From assembly GCF_900113525.1 (NCBI RefSeq), contig NZ_FOPP01000011.1, positions 1 through 64,000 of the forward strand: a stretch of 64,000 bases of DNA, written 5' to 3'. The notes under the pieces are model-generated. The model did no database searches. It was not told where the DNA came from and worked only from the letters and a program-made list of their open reading frames with translations. This DNA comes from Pedobacter insulae. GTDB taxonomy: Bacteria > Bacteroidota > Bacteroidia > Sphingobacteriales > Sphingobacteriaceae. How positions within the stretch are numbered: the stretch's first letter is position 1; every line of letters begins with the position of its first letter. Of this stretch, positions 19,107 to 28,318 are shown piece after piece. Position numbers and translations under genes: made by a program.

Positions 19107-21266
19107 ATGCCCAAGCTGCCCTCTTTAGTTTTTGCAATCGTATGCTCACTTATGTTGGTGCTTACGCAGTTACTAACGTTTCAGCAATATAAGATAGCTA
19201 AAGAGAAGCAGAAGAATGAACTAATGCATGAGGCTGCTGCGGTGAAAGACCGGTTTAGGAATATTTTAGTGAGTGATATAGCCGTAGCGAAAACTTTGGC
19301 GATTATTTATAAGCAATATGGTGTTCCTGCTAAGTTTGATAGTATAGCCAGTCAAATACTGAATAACAACCCCTATGCGCAGGCACTTCAAATCACTGAA
19401 AATGGTATCGTAAAGAATGCTTACCCGGATACACTTTATAAAAATACAATTGGAACTAACGTAAATAGTGACCCCCTTCGTAAAGCTGAAGAAGCATTTG
19501 CCGAAAATCGAAAGGATATATATTTTGGTGGTCCAAGACAACTTCGTTTTGGCGATACAGGCATAGTTGGGAAAGTGCCAATTTTAAAGGATAACAAAGT
19601 AATAGCGGTTGCTACCGTACTTACGCGGCTCGACATTATCAAGAAAGCAATTGCTCACACGGGTGTTGACCAAAAAAAATTCGCTTATCAATTAATAAAA
19701 GTGCAAAAGGGGGAAAGCTTCCCCTACACCATGTCTAATGTAAAAGCCGACAAAGAAAGTGAATACGTTGATAGTGAAATCCCTGAAGGGGACTGGGTCA
19801 TGCGAACGAGTTATGCTCAGGGTTATGTGGTAAATAGATTCCCTTTTTTAATATCGGGTATGGGCCTGTTACTTTCGGTAGTAGTTAGCCTGCTTGCTTA
19901 TAGAAGGGCGCGAGAACCTTACAAACTGAATAAGATAATTGAAGTAAAAACGGCTCAGGTTAATAAAGCGAATAAGGAACTTAATTTGCTTAATCAGATT
20001 AATGATATCATTCTGGACGAGGATCATATCGGCCGCCTCTTTACGAGGGTGTGCAAATGCATAGTGGAATCTGGGAGGTATGAATTGGCCTGGATAAGAA
20101 ATGAGAAAGATGTTAGTGCTGTAGAACCAACCATTATATTGCCTTTCGAAAACGGTGAATTATGCATCCATGCAAAAGAATGTACGACCATTGACGAGAA
20201 TGAAGTAATTACCTTAAAGCGCCTGGTAGCTAATATGGCTATTGCTGTGCAGCATATTCAAAATCGGCTTGAACTAGCTGAATCCCAAAGTAAGTTTCAG
20301 AACTTGGTTGAAAATTTTACCGTTGGGGTCTATATCGTTCAGAATGAAAAGATAGTATACGTAAATCCACGAATTGTGGAAGAGTTTGGGTATGCCGAGC
20401 ATGAGATTATTGATAAACAAGTGGAAGACTTTATTTATCCTGGCGATATGAAGCTTGTACGGGAAAATATTAAAGAAAGGTTAGCAACTGACGGCAAAGC
20501 CAGCGGGAGGTATGAAGTTAGGATAGTGAACAAGGAGGGCAAACCCTTATGGTTTGAGGTTTTAGGGGGGACCACATTGTATCAGGGACAGCCAGCATTG
20601 ATCGGAACAATGGTAAACATAACCGAACGGAAAGCTATTTACGCTGACCTAGAAGAGTCGAAAGAAAGATATAGTAATCTGTTTAATTTTAGTCCGCTAC
20701 CAGCATGGGTTGCCGACGTGGATACCTTGCGTTTTTTGGATGTTAATAATGCAGCAGTACTTCACTACGGCTATAGCAGAGAAGAGTTTTTAGCGATGAC
20801 TTTGCGAGACATTAGGCCAGCTGAAGATCTTGAAAAAATGTATAGTGCTGTAGAAGAGGGGTTGAAGCACGATGGAATTTTTCATGTGATTATGACCCAT
20901 TTAAAAAAGAACGGAGAACTGATGGAAGTCGAAATCCAAGTTGCGCCAATTCAGTATGCGGGTTTTAAAGCTAACATGGCAATTGGTACAGACATAACTG
21001 AAAGACAACGTTATATCCATGCCATAGAAGCTCAAAATGAACGGCTCCGGGAAATTTCGTGGATCCAGTCACACCATGTTCGCGCACCCCTGTCTCGAAT
21101 AATGGGGCTAATTCAGACTTTAGCTGATCTAAGCGAAAGTACTGAGGAACAGCAAAAAGTACTTGATTACCTTTCCATTTCAGCTAATGAACTCGACGAA
21201 ATTGTCAAAGCCATAACAGCTAAATCAAAAACCCAGGATTTGTTAAAGCCTCCAGGAAAAACATAA
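19107..21266 (+). CDS. Membrane CHASE/PAS sensor with H-box but no ATPase domain
   Basis: Predicted membrane signal protein. Order: TM1 (about 5-24), an extracytoplasmic CHASE-like sensor (about 35-240), TM2 (about 247-268), a GAF-like region (about 295-390), PAS 1 (about 395-510) and PAS 2 (about 520-640). A final dimerisation-type helix pair carries the H-box ISWIQSHHVRAPLSRIMGLI (His656/His657). The protein ends at residue 719 with no room for a HATPase_c domain, so it cannot phosphorylate itself as a normal kinase. It may serve as a phosphotransfer partner, a decoy dimer or a truncated kinase. No ATPase remnant is seen downstream. Confidence 0.8.
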   Translation: MPKLPSLVFAIVCSLMLVLTQLLTFQQYKIAKEKQKNELMHEAAAVKDRFRNILVSDIAVAKTLAIIYKQYGVPAKFDSIASQILNNNPYAQALQITENGIVKNAYPDTLYKNTIGTNVNSDPLRKAEEAFAENRKDIYFGGPRQLRFGDTGIVGKVPILKDNKVIAVATVLTRLDIIKKAIAHTGVDQKKFAYQLIKVQKGESFPYTMSNVKADKESEYVDSEIPEGDWVMRTSYAQGYVVNRFPFLISGMGLLLSVVVSLLAYRRAREPYKLNKIIEVKTAQVNKANKELNLLNQINDIILDEDHIGRLFTRVCKCIVESGRYELAWIRNEKDVSAVEPTIILPFENGELCIHAKECTTIDENEVITLKRLVANMAIAVQHIQNRLELAESQSKFQNLVENFTVGVYIVQNEKIVYVNPRIVEEFGYAEHEIIDKQVEDFIYPGDMKLVRENIKERLATDGKASGRYEVRIVNKEGKPLWFEVLGGTTLYQGQPALIGTMVNITERKAIYADLEESKERYSNLFNFSPLPAWVADVDTLRFLDVNNAAVLHYGYSREEFLAMTLRDIRPAEDLEKMYSAVEEGLKHDGIFHVIMTHLKKNGELMEVEIQVAPIQYAGFKANMAIGTDITERQRYIHAIEAQNERLREISWIQSHHVRAPLSRIMGLIQTLADLSESTEEQQKVLDYLSISANELDEIVKAITAKSKTQDLLKPPGKT

Positions 21267-21304
21267 TTTTCATTAAATTTTATCTTTAGATAAGTATATC
21301 TTTA

Positions 21305-21323
21305 AACCCTGGTGTCTTCAACA
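21305..21323 (+). promoter_or_regulatory. Shared motif upstream of sigma gene (AACC-GTGTCTTCA)
   Basis: AACC, three bases, then GTGTCTTCA, ending about 40 bp before the sigma start. The same nine-base core with AACC two bases upstream occurs at 22004-22020 before the partner FecR gene. Repetition at matching places before both genes suggests a promoter element, perhaps read by this sigma factor itself. Inference only. Confidence 0.35.
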
Positions 21324-21360
21324 CAGATGCCAAAGCTTAAGCTAAAAGCGGTTTAATTTG

Positions 21361-21984
21361 ATGCCAGAACAAAAAGAAAAAATCCTTTCGCTCTTTAGAG
21401 AAATACAAAATGGGAATAAGCTCGCATTCAATGAGCTTTTCCTAATGTATTATCCCAAACTTTTAACTTTTGCTAAACAATATACCAAAAATCAGGAAAG
21501 TGCTGAGGAAATAACCTCGGAACTTTTTGTTAAAATATGGATTAAACGAGCCGGACTATTTGAAATACTGAATCCAGAAGTTTATCTTTTTATTGCCATC
21601 AAGAATGCTTGCCTAAATTTGATCAGATCGGAGAAGAAGCGATCCCAATTCTTCCATGAAGAATTACATCAATCAATAGCTCTGTGTTCAGATGATGATG
21701 GGCTGAAAATGGAAAACCAAGAACTCAAAAAGCAGTTGGACCTGGCAGTGAAAGCGCTACCCGAACAACGTAAGCTTATATTCAAACTCATCAAGGAAGA
21801 TGGTTTAAAAGCACAGGAGGTCGCCTTAATCTTAAATATTTCTGTAAGAACGGTAGAAAATCAGCTCTATAAAGCTGTTAAGGCACTCGCCGAAGCGATT
21901 AGTGATTACATTGGTTACCACCCCCAAAAAAGAATTTCCAAAAAGCAAGCGTTGTCGGATTTGCCACTGCTATTTTTTTTATAA
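21361..21984 (+). CDS. ECF RNA polymerase sigma factor (FecI-like)
   Basis: Second ECF sigma factor of the window. Region 2 is at about 12-80 (AFNELFLMYYPKLLTFAKQY, then ESAEEITSELFVKIW). Region 4 is at about 120-180 (VKALPEQRKLIFKLI, then LNISVRTVENQLYKA as helix-turn-helix). Length is 207 aa. A frame open from TTG 21358 exists, but ATG 21361 is the better start. A FecR gene follows after 68 bp and then an STN-carrying receptor, so its targets are probably the two receptor genes downstream. Confidence 0.9.
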   Translation: MPEQKEKILSLFREIQNGNKLAFNELFLMYYPKLLTFAKQYTKNQESAEEITSELFVKIWIKRAGLFEILNPEVYLFIAIKNACLNLIRSEKKRSQFFHEELHQSIALCSDDDGLKMENQELKKQLDLAVKALPEQRKLIFKLIKEDGLKAQEVALILNISVRTVENQLYKAVKALAEAISDYIGYHPQKRISKKQALSDLPLLFFL

Positions 21985-22003
21985 GGAGTAGGTATTTTTC
22001 AAA

Positions 22004-22020
22004 AACCTTGTGTCTTCACA
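22004..22020 (+). promoter_or_regulatory. Shared motif upstream of fecR-like gene (AACC-GTGTCTTCA)
   Basis: Second copy of the AACC / GTGTCTTCA element, ending about 34 bp before the FecR start. See the copy at 21305. The two copies match at 13 of 13 motif bases but differ by one base in spacing. Confidence 0.35.
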
Positions 22021-22052
22021 ATATACGGTTCTAACACAAATGATAAAACAAA

Positions 22053-23078
22053 ATGGAAAAGGACGAATTCTTAAAATGCTTATCTAGTAAACTATCAGGA
22101 GAGATTTCAGTTGCTGATGAAGCGTTATTGGAGCAGGCAATCGAAAATAACGAAGAATTTAAACGCCTCGCAAGTGAGTTCGAACACTATTTCAAGCAAC
22201 ATACAGTAGGTAGTTCAAATTTGGAACAACTTAATCATATCTGGGAAATGATTTTAATTGCAGAGGAGGAAGGCTTTAAAGAAAAGTTTAATTATTCCCT
22301 TCCCAGGAAAGCTATTTTTGCTGGTTTACCTATGTTGAAAATAGCGGCAATGCTGGTGATTTTCATCGGTGCAAGTTTATTAGGTTATCAATTTTTATAT
22401 CGTAATGCCGATCCTGGTTTAGTCAAAATCGTTGCCACGAATCAGAAGTTGTTTAAAATGCTGGATGATGGTACCAAAATATGGCTGAACAAAAGGTCGG
22501 TAATAAGTTATAATGAGGACTATGGGAAACATAAACGAGAAATATTTTTAGAAGGAGAAGCTTATTTCGATGTGACAACGAACAAAAAAGTTCCCTTAAT
22601 TATCCATGCGAGTAAAATAGATATTGAGGTAAAGGGAACTGCTTTTAATGTAAAGGCTTATAAGGAAAATAAGGAAATACAAGTGGCACTGGTAAGAGGC
22701 CTCATTCAGGTAACAGATAAACTAGACAGCAACCATAAAATATTGCTTAAACCAAATGAGAAACTAATATTTTCTGCTACGGAAAACAAAGCCCAAAATA
22801 ATTTTATGGTTCTTGCAATGGCTTCTCAAGTTTTACTGGGCGACACAAAGTGGGTCGCCGATACACTTGTATTCCGTAAAGAGAAACTCAAGGATCTTGT
22901 CTTACGAATGGAAAAAAAATACGATTTGAACATAGAAATCCAAAGCGAGCAATTAAAGGAAAAACGCTTTAGCGGAACATTTACAAATGAGACCATTCAT
23001 CAAGCATTAGCTGCGCTTAAACTTTCCTATCCATTAACTTATACCATCAACAAGAGGTTGGTAGTGATTAAAGACTAA
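22053..23078 (+). CDS. FecR-domain anti-sigma factor
   Basis: Membrane anti-sigma factor paired with the sigma gene just upstream. Cytoplasmic N-terminal part (about 1-85), one membrane segment (about 95-113, MLKIAAMLVIFIGASLLGY), FecR domain (about 125-225, with LDDGTKIWLNKRSVISY and LEGEAYFDV), and a C-terminal DUF4974-like STN-interacting domain (about 270-341, FSGTFTNETIHQAL). The next gene starts 2 bp after its stop, so sigma, anti-sigma and receptor form one regulatory unit. Confidence 0.9.
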   Translation: MEKDEFLKCLSSKLSGEISVADEALLEQAIENNEEFKRLASEFEHYFKQHTVGSSNLEQLNHIWEMILIAEEEGFKEKFNYSLPRKAIFAGLPMLKIAAMLVIFIGASLLGYQFLYRNADPGLVKIVATNQKLFKMLDDGTKIWLNKRSVISYNEDYGKHKREIFLEGEAYFDVTTNKKVPLIIHASKIDIEVKGTAFNVKAYKENKEIQVALVRGLIQVTDKLDSNHKILLKPNEKLIFSATENKAQNNFMVLAMASQVLLGDTKWVADTLVFRKEKLKDLVLRMEKKYDLNIEIQSEQLKEKRFSGTFTNETIHQALAALKLSYPLTYTINKRLVVIKD

Positions 23079-23080
23079 TC

Positions 23081-25717
23081 ATGAAAAGATGTTTATTGAC
23101 AATGGTATTGCTTTTCAGCTATCAAATACTAAGCGCACAGGATCGTAAGTTGACTTTAAATCTAAACAATCAATCAATACACTCATTTTTTAAAGAGATA
23201 GAAAATAAATGCGGTTATACTTTTGTGTATAGCAACGAAGTTATTTCTGATTCGATGACTGTGTCCCTTAACGTGGTTCGTATGCCTGTTGCACAAGTAC
23301 TCGCAAATATACTTCCGGAGAAAAAGCTTGCGTATAGGATGGTATCTGATAGGTTAATTGCAATAGGTAGCAAAAAACAGTCTGAAGGAGAAAACATTTC
23401 GCAATCAAAAACATCGTTCAATGGCGTTATTGTTGACCAAACCGGGAAAGGTATTCCATTTGCATCGGTAAGCCTCTTCGAATCCAGTACCTTGGTAACC
23501 GGCACAATCAGCACTGAAATTGGAAATTACCAACTTTCGCATTCCTTTGAAAAACAACATGCTTATAGGTTAAAGGTTTCGTCTATTGGTTATGAAGTAT
23601 TGGAGCTTAATTTTATCTATCCAGATACAACTGCACTTAAACGTGTGGTCATGACTGAAGACAGGCAGACATTAAAAGCCGTGAGTGTTATTAGCGAGAA
23701 GCCTTTGGTAGAAAGAAGAACTGATCGGTTTATTGTAAACGTAGAGGGGAGTTTTTTAGAAGTGGGGAACAACGGGCTCGAAGTACTTCAAAAATCTCCT
23801 GGAATATGGGTAAGTGGGGATGGTTCAATTAAAATAAAAGGAAACCAATCTGTGATGGTGATGATTAATAATGTAGTTCAGCGAATGTCTGAGGGGGATC
23901 TAGCCGAATATTTACGCACTTTAAGATCGGAAGACATCGCTAAGATCGAGATTATTTCTAGCCCTCCGTCTGAGTTTGAGGCAGCCGGCTCTGGAGGTAT
24001 CATCCATATTGTACTAAAGAAGACGCGGAAGGATGGTCTTGTAGGTCTAATGTCTAGTCAGTACAGACAGCAGGAAAACCGTCCGGCTTGGTCTTCTGGA
24101 ATCTCCTTAAATTATAAGCTTAAAAGCTTGTACTTGTCAGGTAATATATCTGGTGGTAAAGAAGAGAGCGACTATATTGCAAGTACAAAAATTAATTACC
24201 CCAACGAAGATTTTTATGCCAGTAATACTGATAGATATAATAACAATGGGAGATTAATGTATCGGGTTAGCGCTGCTTATGACCTCGGTAGAAATCAATC
24301 TCTGAGTTTTCAATCTGTACAGAATGAGAGCAAAATGAACCAATATTTCGATACTTACATCTCCTTTCAGGGAGGACAACCCCTTACAGGACAAGCGCGG
24401 TCGGAATGGTTCAGAAAGCCCTCTCTTCATTCGTCGACACTCAATTACTTGCTTAAAACGGACAGTCTTGGTTCAGAATTAAAGATGATTGCCGATTACG
24501 TATACAGCACCCGAACAGAGTTGAATAATTTTAGTTCAGTATATAGTTTTACACCGAAAAACTCAACTTATCGTAATAATACACCCAATAAGACTAATCT
24601 TTATAGCTTGCAAACTGATTACACCAAAGTGTTTGGTGAAGCACTTTCTTTTAAGACAGGACTTAAATTTGTAGCCACTAAAAGAGATAATGAAGTTCTA
24701 AATGAAAATTTAATAGAGGGAACCTGGCAGATAAACCCCAAATTAAGTAATCGTTTTATTTATAACGAAAAATTATCAATGGCCTATGCATCATTGGAAA
24801 AAACTTGGGGTAAGCTGAGCGCTAAAGTCGGACTTAGGGCGGAGTATACTGATATGGAAGGTAACTCTCTTACGGAGAATTCAAAGTTTAACAGGGATTA
24901 TCTGGGACTTTTCCCCTCACTTTTCGTTAATCAAAAGTTGAATGAGAAAAATGGTAGTGCGCTCTATTTAAGTTATTCGAGAAGATTACAAAGACCAGGC
25001 TTTGCAGATCTAAATCCTTATCGATTACAGTTTGATGATTATTTGACCCAGTTGGGAAATCCAGCCCTGACGCCAGAGTACATGCACAAACTTGAAGTTG
25101 GGACAGTTTTTTGGAAGGGCTTCTCCGCAGATATATATTATGCCCTCACATTAGATAAAATTGCCCAACTGGCAAATCCAGTGGGAAATGTAATTGAATA
25201 CCAAACCCGGAATTTTAGTAATAGCAAAGAATACGGGTTTTCATTTAATGCTCCGCTTAAAATTTTTAAATGGTGGACAACAAATACTTCGTTAGCAGGA
25301 TATAACCTTAGCTATAATTTAACAAATTATCGTATAAGCCAAACTACATTTTATGCAAGATCGTACCATGTTTTCACTTTAAAAAACTTCCTGGATTTGG
25401 ACGCCGGATTAGATTATCGTTCGCCATTTGTACGGGCAAACACAAAAATTGCCTATCAACTTTATACGGATTTTGGAGCCTCTAAAAAATTGTTAAATAA
25501 GAGTTTAACAATACGTTTTTATGTGGCAGATTTGCTGAACACAGCCAGGGAAAAAGATTTTACAGAATTTGGCGATACAAGAATTGATTTTTATCAAAAG
25601 AGACCAACCAGGAATTTTAGCTTGTCAGTGAGTTATAATTTCAGCTCGGGTAAAAAATTTAATGCCAAAAAGATAGAGCAGAGTAATGATGAAGAAAAAC
25701 GTAGGATAGGAAATTAA
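23081..25717 (+). CDS. Transducing TonB-dependent receptor, OMP_b-brl_3 type
   Basis: Outer-membrane receptor with signal peptide (about 1-19), STN domain (about 25-95), CarboxypepD_reg-like domain (about 110-195) and a plug-like segment (about 200-320, LEVLQKSPGIWVSGDGSIKI). A beta-barrel of the outer-membrane beta-barrel family follows. Unlike SusC it has no SusD partner nearby. The STN domain and the adjoining FecR gene imply that it signals to the sigma factor at 21361. Substrate is unknown; peptides, metal chelates or small glycans are possible. The tail NDEEKRRIGN resembles that of the receptor at 29740. Confidence 0.88.
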   Translation: MKRCLLTMVLLFSYQILSAQDRKLTLNLNNQSIHSFFKEIENKCGYTFVYSNEVISDSMTVSLNVVRMPVAQVLANILPEKKLAYRMVSDRLIAIGSKKQSEGENISQSKTSFNGVIVDQTGKGIPFASVSLFESSTLVTGTISTEIGNYQLSHSFEKQHAYRLKVSSIGYEVLELNFIYPDTTALKRVVMTEDRQTLKAVSVISEKPLVERRTDRFIVNVEGSFLEVGNNGLEVLQKSPGIWVSGDGSIKIKGNQSVMVMINNVVQRMSEGDLAEYLRTLRSEDIAKIEIISSPPSEFEAAGSGGIIHIVLKKTRKDGLVGLMSSQYRQQENRPAWSSGISLNYKLKSLYLSGNISGGKEESDYIASTKINYPNEDFYASNTDRYNNNGRLMYRVSAAYDLGRNQSLSFQSVQNESKMNQYFDTYISFQGGQPLTGQARSEWFRKPSLHSSTLNYLLKTDSLGSELKMIADYVYSTRTELNNFSSVYSFTPKNSTYRNNTPNKTNLYSLQTDYTKVFGEALSFKTGLKFVATKRDNEVLNENLIEGTWQINPKLSNRFIYNEKLSMAYASLEKTWGKLSAKVGLRAEYTDMEGNSLTENSKFNRDYLGLFPSLFVNQKLNEKNGSALYLSYSRRLQRPGFADLNPYRLQFDDYLTQLGNPALTPEYMHKLEVGTVFWKGFSADIYYALTLDKIAQLANPVGNVIEYQTRNFSNSKEYGFSFNAPLKIFKWWTTNTSLAGYNLSYNLTNYRISQTTFYARSYHVFTLKNFLDLDAGLDYRSPFVRANTKIAYQLYTDFGASKKLLNKSLTIRFYVADLLNTAREKDFTEFGDTRIDFYQKRPTRNFSLSVSYNFSSGKKFNAKKIEQSNDEEKRRIGN

Positions 25718-25741
25718 TTAACATTTGAACTAATTACCGAT

Positions 25742-28207
25742 ATGAATAAGTTTATTGTGCTAGTTATACTGATGTTAAATGCGATACTAACAAGGGCACA
25801 AGATCGTAAAATAGCAGATACAACGTTAGTTTCCACGGATGCGGTGCGGTTGTCTGGTTTCGCCGTTGATCTAGATGGTAAAACAATACCTTTTGCCACC
25901 ATTTCACTTCTGCAAGATTCAGTACAGGTAGGGGGCACTATAGCGAACGAACATGGAAGCTTTACGCTAGCATATGATTTGCTGGCAAATCAGCCATATA
26001 CTTTGAGACTCTCCTCGTTGGGTTACGAAGGTGTAAGCATTGGTTTTTCTCGAGTCGCTCTTAAATCTGACCCAATAGACTTCGGCAAAGTTAAGCTAAA
26101 ACCAACCACTAAGCAACTTAAGGAGGTTAATGTAAATAATGGTCAGCAAGTGATAGAAATGGACGGTGGAAATATCGTGTTTAATGTTTCCAAGAGCATT
26201 AATGCCCAGGGATTGAATGCTCTTGAATTATTAGGCAGGGCGCCGGGAGTTGTGGTAGGTAATGATAACAGTGTCTCCTTAAATGGCAAGCCTGGCACAA
26301 CCATACTAATCGATGGAAAGCAAACTTACCTCTCATCTAGGGAAACTGCAGAGATACTAAGGTCTATGTCATCATCAAATATCAAATCGATAGAGATAAT
26401 AAGTAGTCCGAGCGCAAAATATGATGCTGCAGGAACTGCTGGGATTATTAATGTGAAGACCTTGAAGTCGCTTATACAGGGATTTAGCGCCGGCTTTACT
26501 ACGGGTTTGAGTTATGGAGTATACCTCAGAAATAATCAGGATTTATCGCTTACTTATAGGAAAAATCGCTTTAATATATATGGCAACTATAGTCACTTTT
26601 TAGGTAATTTTTCCTATCTCTACGGAGCTGACAGGATTCAAGGGGACAAGTTCTTCAATAGCTTCACAGATGATATAGATAAGAGAAAAAAAATGGGATC
26701 TAGATTAGGAGCCGATTTTTCAATTGATAAAAATCAAACCATCGGCCTATTATTAAATGGGAATTTTATTTTTGGAGGAGGGATTACCGATACCAATACG
26801 GAAATAGGCGATGCGCAAAACATGCAAATTGATCAGCGACTTATTGCAATAAACGATTACTATTATCAGCAAACACAACGCTATAATGTTAATCTAAACT
26901 ATAAATATGAAGATACGTTGGGAAGGATAATTAACATTGATGCAGATTATGGTGATTTTACTAAAGGTGCAAAAAACCTACAATCAAACAAATACCTAGC
27001 GGTTAATAACGTGGTTTTAAGCGATAATCTTTATCGTTCATTAAATGGAATTGATATTGGTTTAAAGGCTATAAAATTGGATTATACCACAAATCTATGG
27101 AAAGGAAAACTGGAAACAGGAACCAAATATTCGTCAGTATCTACGAAAAATGACTCCAGGTTTTTGACCGTAGAAACAGATGGCGAATTCCTAGATCCTT
27201 CGAGGTCCAATCAGTTCACTTATGTGGAAAAAATTGCCAGCGCCTATGTCAATTATACTAAAAGCATGCAAAAATGGCAACTTTATGGCGGATTAAGAGT
27301 AGAGCATTCTTCTTCCCTCGGTGCGTTAGCAGTGATTTCCGAAATATCTGGTAATGCAAAATCAATCACCAGAAATTATACAAACTTATTTCCTTTCTTT
27401 TCTGCTAACTTAAAACTTACCGCAGCTCATCATTTTTCTTTGACCTACTCCAGGAGGATTGATCGTCCTGCCTACCAAAACCTCAATCCATTTATCTATT
27501 TATTGGATGAACTTTCTTATTGGCAGGGAAATCCTTTTTTGCAACCCCAATTGAGTAATAGGGGTTTACTCCAGTATCTTTATAAAAGCTCAACTATTTT
27601 GGGACTTAGTTATACTTATACTGATAACTTTAGTGTGGAAGTTACCGATACGGTTGACCAGGCTAGCATAGTAATGGTTCCCCGTAACCTTGGTGTGCAA
27701 CAACATATGGCTTTAAGCCTAACTCAAATGCTGCGTCCAGCTAAATGGTGGAATGTAACCTTTAATAGTACATTGTTCCGTCTTTTCAATGACATAGATT
27801 TTGGAGGAGATAGAAAACTTGATCCTAAACAAAATGCGCTTCGAATGAATCTGCAACAGACTTTTAAGTTGCCGTATCAACTCACGGCCGAGGTAATAGG
27901 TACATATAATTCGAAGAGATTAACCGGAGCAAATCAATTCTCAAGAGCAAATAGTTCGGTAGATTTAGGGCTGCAACGAAATTTTATGGCAGGAAAAGCT
28001 AGTTTAAGGCTGGTGTTTAGTGATGTGTATAAGGGGAGCAAGGCAAAGTCGGTACAAAGTATAGGGAAACTGTATATTCAAAATTACAGCTACTTCGAAA
28101 CCAGGCAGCTAAGGTTCAATTTTAGTTATAGGTTCGCATCCGGTAATGCAAAGGGGCCACGGAGCAGGAGCTCGGCACTTGAAAACGAAAACGGCAGAAT
28201 CAAATGA
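25742..28207 (+). CDS. TonB-dependent outer-membrane beta-barrel receptor
   Basis: Paralogue of the preceding receptor but without an STN domain, so probably a transporter that does not itself signal. Signal peptide (about 1-19), CarboxypepD_reg-like domain (about 35-120, LSGFAVDLDGKTIPFATISL), plug-like region (about 130-235, LELLGRAPGVVVGNDNSVSL), then the barrel, ending in a polar, charged tail. It starts 24 bp after the upstream gene and is likely co-transcribed under the same sigma factor. Substrate unknown. Confidence 0.86.
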   Translation: MNKFIVLVILMLNAILTRAQDRKIADTTLVSTDAVRLSGFAVDLDGKTIPFATISLLQDSVQVGGTIANEHGSFTLAYDLLANQPYTLRLSSLGYEGVSIGFSRVALKSDPIDFGKVKLKPTTKQLKEVNVNNGQQVIEMDGGNIVFNVSKSINAQGLNALELLGRAPGVVVGNDNSVSLNGKPGTTILIDGKQTYLSSRETAEILRSMSSSNIKSIEIISSPSAKYDAAGTAGIINVKTLKSLIQGFSAGFTTGLSYGVYLRNNQDLSLTYRKNRFNIYGNYSHFLGNFSYLYGADRIQGDKFFNSFTDDIDKRKKMGSRLGADFSIDKNQTIGLLLNGNFIFGGGITDTNTEIGDAQNMQIDQRLIAINDYYYQQTQRYNVNLNYKYEDTLGRIINIDADYGDFTKGAKNLQSNKYLAVNNVVLSDNLYRSLNGIDIGLKAIKLDYTTNLWKGKLETGTKYSSVSTKNDSRFLTVETDGEFLDPSRSNQFTYVEKIASAYVNYTKSMQKWQLYGGLRVEHSSSLGALAVISEISGNAKSITRNYTNLFPFFSANLKLTAAHHFSLTYSRRIDRPAYQNLNPFIYLLDELSYWQGNPFLQPQLSNRGLLQYLYKSSTILGLSYTYTDNFSVEVTDTVDQASIVMVPRNLGVQQHMALSLTQMLRPAKWWNVTFNSTLFRLFNDIDFGGDRKLDPKQNALRMNLQQTFKLPYQLTAEVIGTYNSKRLTGANQFSRANSSVDLGLQRNFMAGKASLRLVFSDVYKGSKAKSVQSIGKLYIQNYSYFETRQLRFNFSYRFASGNAKGPRSRSSALENENGRIK

Positions 28208-28318
28208 GAAATCCCTAGCATTTATCATAAGGGTATTTGATAGAGAATTTTTTTCTTAAGTTATTTTTTTATACTTTCGCCGCCCCACTAATTTTTTATC
28301 GTTCTACCTCGGCTTATC

